Under the pieces are notes generated by a model. The model made no database searches. It saw only the letters and a list, made by a program, of their open reading frames with translations, and was not told the origin of the DNA. A stretch of DNA of 64,000 nt from Sphingomonas qomolangmaensis. Lineage in GTDB: Bacteria > Pseudomonadota > Alphaproteobacteria > Sphingomonadales > Sphingomonadaceae. This document shows positions 60,401-64,000 of this stretch, one piece after another. How positions within the stretch are numbered: position 1 is the first letter of the stretch; every line of letters begins with the position of its first letter. The DNA lies in the NCBI RefSeq assembly GCF_024496245.1, contig NZ_CP101740.1, positions 2,913,501-2,977,500 on the forward strand. The letters run 5' to 3'. Both the position numbers and the translations under genes were made by a program.

Positions 60401-63400
60401 CAGCACCGCGGCGCGCAGCAGGGGGCCGTGCTCGAGATCGAAGGGCCGCCGCGCCTCGGCCGCGAGCCATGCCTGCGCACGCGCCTCGGAATCGGTGCCC
60501 GCCAGGTCGATCCGCGCGATCGCGATCGTCGCGTCGGGCGCGATCAGCTGGAGCGGCTCGCCCGCCGCGACCCCGAAGCGGGTCCGCAGCGTCTCGTGCC
60601 GCGCGACGAGGTCGCTCAGCGATCGCTCGAGCAGGTCGATGTCGAGCGCGCCGGTGACGCGGAACGCGCCCGCGACATTATAGGTCGCCTCGCCCGGCGC
60701 GAGCTGTTCGAGGAACCACAGCCGGTGCTGCGCGAACGACAGCGCCGCGGGAGCATCGCGATCGGCGCGCGGCTGCAGCGGCGGCACGGTGCTCGCGTCG
60801 CCGCGGGCCTGCTCGACCGCGCGCGCGAACGCCGCGACGCTCGGCGCTTCGAACAGCGCGCGCAGCGGCAGCTCGACCCCGAGCACCGATCGCAACCGCG
60901 CCACCACGCGCGTCGCCAGCAGCGAATGCCCGCCGCGCTCGAAGAAGTGATCCGCCGCGCCGATGCGCGCGATCCCGAGCACCTCGCCCCAGACCTGCGC
61001 GACCAGCTCCTCGATCGGCCCCGCGGGCGCGACATAGGCGGCACCACCGCGCCCGATCGCATCGGCCGGATCGGGCAATGCCCTCCGGTCGAGCTTCCCG
61101 TTCGGGGTGAGCGGCAGCGACTCGAGAAAGACATAGCCCGCGGGCAGCATGTAATCGGGCAACAACCCCGCCAAATGCCGCCGAAGCGATGCCTCCGACA
61201 TCGCACCAACGGCCCCCACGACATAGGCGACCAGCCGCTGCTCGCCGTCGGCGCGGTACGCGACCACCGCGGCTGCTGCGACCGCTTCGTGCCGTTCGAT
61301 CGCTGCTTCGACCTCGCCGAGCTCGATTCGGAAGCCGCGTATCTTTACCTGATCGTCGTCGCGCCCGAGGAACAGAAGCTCGCCATCGGGCAGTATCCTT
61401 GCGCGATCCCCGGTGCGATACATGCGCGCGCCGGGGATGGGCGCAAAAGGATCGGGGAGGAACGCAGCGGCGGTGCGCGCGGGATCGCGCCAGTAGCCGC
61501 GGCCTACCCCGGTCCCGCCGACATGCAGGTCGCCCACCGCGCCGATCGGCGCCAGCCTGCCGCCGCGATCGAGGATGTGGAGCTGGGTGTTGATGATCGG
61601 CCGCCCGATCGGTGCCTGCGCACCCGTGAGTGCCGCGGGGTCACGCAACACGCCGTGCGTCACGTCGTCCGAACATTCGGTCGGGCCATAGGCGTTGATC
61701 ACCGGCACCGCGTGGCGATCGAGCCAGCGACGGACCAGCTCGGCGGGAAGCGCTTCGCCGGTCAGCAGCAGCCAGCGCAACGCGCCGGTAGCATAGGCAT
61801 CGGCGCGGTTGTGCGCGAGCAGGTCGCACGCCGCGCGCAGCAGCGACGGGACGATCTCTAGCACCGTGACCCCCGAGGCGGCGGCGTGCGCGAACAAGGC
61901 TTCGGGTTGCGCAGCGATCTCGGTATCGATGACTTCGACGCTGCCGCCGACCGCGAGCGCGGCCAAGGTCTGCCACACCGAAATGTCGAAACATTGCGAG
62001 GCGGTCTGCGCGACGACGTCGGCTTCGCCGAGCGCCATCGCTTCGATCTTGGCGTAGAGATGGTTGATCATGCCGCGATGCTCGACCGCGGCGCCCTTGG
62101 GCGTGCCCGTCGAGCCCGAGGTGTAGATGACATAGGCGATGTTGCGCGGCGAAACCGGGGCCGGGGCAGCCGGGCGCCCGCCCGACATGATCAGGTCTTC
62201 GATCGCGAGCACTGCGGTATCGGCGCCGGCGATTTCCCGCGCCTCGCTCAGCAGCGCGCGGGTCGTCAGCAGCAATCGCGCCCCCGACTGCTCGGCGATC
62301 TGCCGCTGGCGCTCGGTCGGATAGTGCGGATCGATCGGCACATAGGCGGCGCCGGCCTTAAAGGTGCCGAGCATCGCTGCCGCCAGCATGCACCCCCGCG
62401 GCGCGAGAAGCGCGACCAGCGTTTCGGGGCCAGCTCCGTGCGTTGCCAGCCCGCACGCCACCCCGTCCCCGCCGGCGTCGAGCCGCGCATAGGTCCAGTC
62501 GGCCACGCCATCGCGGATCGCGCGCCGATCGGGGGTGCGACGTGCCTGCGCCTCGAACAGCGCGGCAAAGCCCTGCTCGTCGGGAAAGGGTGCGCACGTC
62601 GCATTCGTTTCGGCGAGGAAAATGCGGTCGGTCGGCGTGAGCGGATCGAGCTCGATTTCGGCCGGCGCGTGAGCGGCGGCAAGCGCCGCGACGATATGCT
62701 CGAAGCTCGCGGCAAAGCGGCGCGCGGTCGCTTCGTCGAAGCGCGCGGCGTTATATTCGAACCCGCCGGCTATCCCGTGCGGCATCTCGACCATCGCGAG
62801 CGACAGGTCGAACTTGGCGGTACCGTCGATCGCGCCATCGGGGCTCCAGGCGCTCGGGATCCATTGCGCGCCCGCAGCGTCGATCGCGCGCGGCACCCCG
62901 CTTTCGAAGACGAACGCCGCCTGGAACGCGGGGTGGTCGCCGCCGCTGGCATGCGCCAGCCGCGCGGCCTCGGCGAAGGGAAAGGCGGCATGGCGCAGCG
63001 TTTCGCGCCGCATCGCCTCCATGCGCGCCAGCTGCGGCCCGAACGCCCGCGCGCCCGACAGGTCGCAGCGAAGTACGACGGTGTTGGCGAAGAAACCCAG
63101 CAGGTCGTGGAATTGCGGTCGCCGGTTGGCGACCACGCCGCCGATCGCAAACCGGTCGCGCCCGCCATAGTCCCGCAGCAGCAGCGCGTACGCGGTCAGC
63201 AGGACGGTGAACAACGTCGTGTCGGCATCGCGCGCGATTTGCGACAGCCGGCGCACCGCCGCAGGTGGAATCGTGAAGTCGATCCGACCGCCGCGGTAGC
63301 GATCGGCGATCGGCGCTACCGCCCCCGGCAACGCCAGCTGGTCGAGGTCGCGCAGCTGGCGTTCCCAGAACGCGCGATCTTCGACCGAGTCCGCAGACGC

Positions 63401-64000
63401 TTCGTGATCGACGAAATCGCCGAAATCAAAGGCCGGGGCGGGAGGCAGCGGATCGCCGGCGATCCGCGCGGCATGGACCCGAGCGAGATCGCCGATCAGG
63501 CGCTTGATCGACCAGCCATCGGTGATCAGGTGATGCTGGGTGATGACGAGCATGTGCGCATCGGGCCCGATAGAGCACAACAGGATGCGCGTCAGTCGAC
63601 CGCCGGCCAGATCGAAGGGCGCCCACGCCTCTTCATGGCGAAGCGCGTCGAGGCGGGCGGGGTCGGATTCGATAGTCTCGACGCGAAAGCGGTTGCGGAT
63701 AGCGGGATCGAACCGCCGCCGCGGCACGCCGTCTTGCTCGACAAAGCCAGTGCGCAGGATCGGGTGGCGTTCCTCGACCGTACGAAACGCGGCCTCGAGC
63801 GCGAGCGCGTCGAGCGCGCCGTCGATCCGCACCCCGGCCTGAACATGATAGACCGGCAGCCCTTGCGCGAGCCCCTCGAGCACGAACAGTCGCCATTGCC
63901 CCGACGAAACCTGCCCATCGGCAGCGCGTACAGCGGAAAGCGGTCGCGGCAATGCCGCCTCAGCCGGCGCCTGCGCGCCTTGCGCGATCGCGTCGGCAAG
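54410..64000 (-). CDS. Multimodular nonribosomal peptide synthetase, at least three C-A-T modules (N-terminus outside window)
   Basis: About 3196 residues are visible. The frame stays open to the window edge, and the first codons (LADAIAQG) look like the end of a carrier domain, so the protein probably has an earlier module. A TTG at 63952 is not a convincing start. Module 1 condensation has HHLITDGW, an early-diverging form; its pocket reads DIWELTADD, acidic and so suggesting a cationic residue. Module 2 has HHIVSDGW; its pocket VDWVTSLGD is close to the beta-alanine code VDWVISLAD, with unusual motifs TSGSTGTPNG, YGCSE and YRTRD. Module 3 has pocket DPWYIGSIA, unassigned. All three carriers keep the Ser (two FFERGGHSLL, one FFQLGGHSLL). 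There are no epimerisation domains. It is followed by the C-A-T-TE protein. Confidence 0.95.
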   Translation of the reverse strand, partial: LADAIAQGAQAPAEAALPRPLSAVRAADGQVSSGQWRLFVLEGLAQGLPVYHVQAGVRIDGALDALALEAAFRTVEERHPILRTGFVEQDGVPRRRFDPAIRNRFRVETIESDPARLDALRHEEAWAPFDLAGGRLTRILLCSIGPDAHMLVITQHHLITDGWSIKRLIGDLARVHAARIAGDPLPPAPAFDFGDFVDHEASADSVEDRAFWERQLRDLDQLALPGAVAPIADRYRGGRIDFTIPPAAVRRLSQIARDADTTLFTVLLTAYALLLRDYGGRDRFAIGGVVANRRPQFHDLLGFFANTVVLRCDLSGARAFGPQLARMEAMRRETLRHAAFPFAEAARLAHASGGDHPAFQAAFVFESGVPRAIDAAGAQWIPSAWSPDGAIDGTAKFDLSLAMVEMPHGIAGGFEYNAARFDEATARRFAASFEHIVAALAAAHAPAEIELDPLTPTDRIFLAETNATCAPFPDEQGFAALFEAQARRTPDRRAIRDGVADWTYARLDAGGDGVACGLATHGAGPETLVALLAPRGCMLAAAMLGTFKAGAAYVPIDPHYPTERQRQIAEQSGARLLLTTRALLSEAREIAGADTAVLAIEDLIMSGGRPAAPAPVSPRNIAYVIYTSGSTGTPKGAAVEHRGMINHLYAKIEAMALGEADVVAQTASQCFDISVWQTLAALAVGGSVEVIDTEIAAQPEALFAHAAASGVTVLEIVPSLLRAACDLLAHNRADAYATGALRWLLLTGEALPAELVRRWLDRHAVPVINAYGPTECSDDVTHGVLRDPAALTGAQAPIGRPIINTQLHILDRGGRLAPIGAVGDLHVGGTGVGRGYWRDPARTAAAFLPDPFAPIPGARMYRTGDRARILPDGELLFLGRDDDQVKIRGFRIELGEVEAAIERHEAVAAAAVVAYRADGEQRLVAYVVGAVGAMSEASLRRHLAGLLPDYMLPAGYVFLESLPLTPNGKLDRRALPDPADAIGRGGAAYVAPAGPIEELVAQVWGEVLGIARIGAADHFFERGGHSLLATRVVARLRSVLGVELPLRALFEAPSVAAFARAVEQARGDASTVPPLQPRADRDAPAALSFAQHRLWFLEQLAPGEATYNVAGAFRVTGALDIDLLERSLSDLVARHETLRTRFGVAAGEPLQLIAPDATIAIARIDLAGTDSEARAQAWLAAEARRPFDLEHGPLLRAAVLRLGDDAHILSVSMHHIVSDGWSLGVLMRELSELYAAHLEARTPALEPLAVQYADYSAWQHDWLQGEVLDAQIAYWRDALEGVPTMLDLPLDRPRAARQRQRGAQHRLRIDPALAERLRGFARGEGATLYMLLLAGFQALLSRYTGQQRLLVGSPIAGRTQRETEGLIGFFVNTLVLRGDLGGDPGLAALLARVRETTLSAFAHQDVPFEKLVEALAPQRDLSRSPLFQAMFILQNAPAGELALGDARLEPVAIDNGTAKFDLTLALEEGGDGGIEGYCEYDRDLFDRETIARFADHYVRLLSRALDDPAMPIARIDFLSDAERRRLLHDWNDTKAAYPDKTLHQLFEEQAAATPEATALIHHGATTSYAALDAHANRIAHVLRQRGVGPGHRVGIAMHRSPALVAALLATLKTGAAYVPLDPDYPAARLGYMTRSASITIILTDARSYQCFDAQAQWIDVDGRLVADQPDSTLPPRGSPGDPAYIVFTSGSTGTPNGVIGLHRGAINRCNWMWRRFPFAAHEVSALKTSTNFVDSIWELFGPLLKGIPSVIFDRDDVIDIARFVQALGAARVTRIVLVPSLLRAMLDADPDLAVRLPALDYWTVSGEALDPSLVAAFEQHLPGKRLLNLYGCSEASGDSTALTEVVAEASVPIGHPIDNTRIYILDRALRPVAPGLPGEVYIAGDGLNGGYLAQPARTAERFVPDPFAARRGERLYRTRDIGRHRPDGAIEYLGRIDRQVKIRGVRIDLGEVEAALASHPDVQQVVVTATPEALVAYVVGAGGGVSEASLRRHLAGLLPDYMLPAGYVFLESLPLTPNGKLDRRALPDPGDAIGRGGAVYVAPAGPIEELVAQVWGEVLGIARIGAADHFFERGGHSLLATRVVARLRSVLGVELPLRALFEAPSVAAFARAVEQARGEASTVPPLQPRADRDAPAALSFAQHRLWFLEQLAPGEATYNVAGAMRVTGALDIDLLERSLSNLVARHETLRTRFGVSAGEPLQLIAPEATIAIARIDLAGTDAEARAQAWLAAEARRPFDLERGPLLRAAVLRLGDDAHILSVSMHHIVSDGWSLGVLMRELSELYAAHLEARTPALEPLAVQYADYSAWQHDWLQGEVLDAQIAYWRDALEGVPTMLDLPLDRPRAARQRQRGAQHRLRIDPALAERLRGFARGEGATLYMLLLAGFQALLSRYTGQQRLLVGSPIAGRTQRETEGLIGFFVNTLVLRGDLGGDPGLAALLAQVRETTLSAFAHQDVPFEKLVEALAPQRDLSRSPLFQAMFILQNAPAGELALGDARLEPVAIDNGTAKFDLTLALEEGGDGGIEGYCEYDRDLFDRETIARFADHYVRLLSRALDDPAMPIARIDFLSDAERHRLLHDWNDTKAAYPDKTLHQLFEEQAAATPEATALIHHGATTSYAALDAHANRIAHALRQRGVGPGHRVGIAMHRSPALVAALLATLKTGAAYVPLDPDYPAARLGFMLDDADAMLALVSPDVEDRIPPSLATMGIGDDLDCPMVAQDAPFPPTPPDAPAYVLHTSGSTGRPKGVMVPHRGVSNCIAWMQQRYRLGADDRFLFKTSLNFDPSVWELFWPLAMGAAVVIAPRDAQADPEQIVELVERDGVTTAYFVPAMLEAFLDAGGARAGNLRHVICGGEKLPQATIDRFLAESTAELHHSYGPTEASIAASEWTCIPDYRAVVVGRPLGNVRLYLLGRCGELVPPGVAGELHIGGGGVATGYAGRAGLTAERFVPDRFGGAPGARLYRSGDMMRYLPDGNLEFLGRRDDQIKLRGHRVELGEIERVIEEHGAREAVMAIHDRGGAPLLVAYITVRDGTALEPIRSAVRRQLPAYMIPSDYVVLADLPRGPNGKVDRTALRAPDARDRAVHVAPVNATEREIAAIWAELLGRERVGRHDDFFQLGGHSLLAVRILARLNERFAAGLQLHELFELRMVAELAEAIKARPRVAAPAPIPRAERRPVRVRAMTAEFADGARDE
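55958..58047 (-). repeat. Large module-junction repeat, copy b
   Basis: About 2090 bp, matching 59111-61200 at a constant offset of 3153 bp. It encodes the C-terminal subdomain of one adenylation domain, the carrier, the condensation domain and the first part of the next adenylation domain up to DPDYPAARLG. It includes condensation copy b (56175-57514). Confidence 0.9.
59111..61200 (-). repeat. Large module-junction repeat, copy c
   Basis: Partner of 55958-58047. Between the two copies lies a unique block, 58048-59110, which holds exactly the substrate-specifying core of the module-2 adenylation domain. It includes condensation copy c (59328-60667). Confidence 0.9.

Noticed and set aside
52931..61200. 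Possible CRISPR or insertion-sequence origin of the repeats
   Set aside because: The repeats are kilobase-long, coding and in frame with NRPS domains. There are no short spaced repeats, no transposase and no terminal inverted repeats.
1..64000. tRNA, rRNA, phage or transposase genes
   Set aside because: I looked for cloverleaf-like arms, integrase or transposase motifs and attachment-site repeats on both strands and saw none I could support.

Overview
The window is GC-rich, densely packed alphaproteobacterial DNA, most likely from a motile sphingomonad (Sphingomonadales). The evidence is the flgB-to-flgL gene order with a flgJ that lacks a muramidase domain, TonB-receptor and outer-membrane proteins of sphingomonad type, and palindromic intergenic repeats of the kind common in that group. 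I could run no database search. Names rest on motifs and family resemblance read from the sequence.

Region 1 (1-15158) is a flagellar island. On the minus strand are the start of flhA, a lytic transglycosylase, flgN, flgM, flgA and a small MotB/MotA-like pair. On the plus strand are flgBCDEFGHIJKL followed by a full-size motAB pair. Three near-perfect sigma-54 promoters (1530-1545 minus, 4075-4090 minus, 4328-4343 plus) precede the transglycosylase-flhA, motA'-motB'-flgA and flgB units. A different shared motif (AAG, 14 nt, GTCGTTCC) precedes flgM and motA and may be a sigma-28-type promoter.

Region 2 (15286-30823) is mostly housekeeping. It has a TonB-dependent receptor with a Gly/Arg-rich insert, an exported M3 metallopeptidase, a bioF-bioD-bioA operon, a Tat-exported molybdopterin oxidoreductase with its cytochrome b, a TSUP permease, rlmN, an IalB-like protein, a histidine phosphatase, a small outer-membrane barrel and dnaN. 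Intergenic gaps here hold several inverted repeats.

Region 3 (30937 to beyond 64000) is a large nonribosomal peptide synthetase (NRPS) cluster with two convergent arms that begins directly after dnaN. The plus arm carries a phosphopantetheinyl transferase, an MbtH-like protein, an unknown helical protein, an unusual degenerate-reductase/Cys-hydrolase fusion, and NRPSs with domain order C-A-T and C-(dead A)-T-C-A-T. The minus arm carries an NRPS of at least three C-A-T modules that runs off the window, a C-A-T-TE terminal NRPS, then a methyltransferase, a PLP decarboxylase, an AMP-dependent acid ligase, a free acyl carrier protein, a TIM-barrel amidohydrolase and a prolyl-aminopeptidase-like hydrolase. 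These are packed almost without gaps.

My hand-read adenylation pockets suggest proline (or similar), beta-alanine, an Asp/Asn-like residue and one cationic residue; two more pockets could not be assigned. The decarboxylase could supply beta-alanine from aspartate. The most unusual points are an adenylation domain that has lost its catalytic motifs but sits in an intact reading frame, and long near-identical repeats that flank, but exclude, the substrate-specifying core of an adenylation domain. The repeats look like a record of core swapping by recombination.
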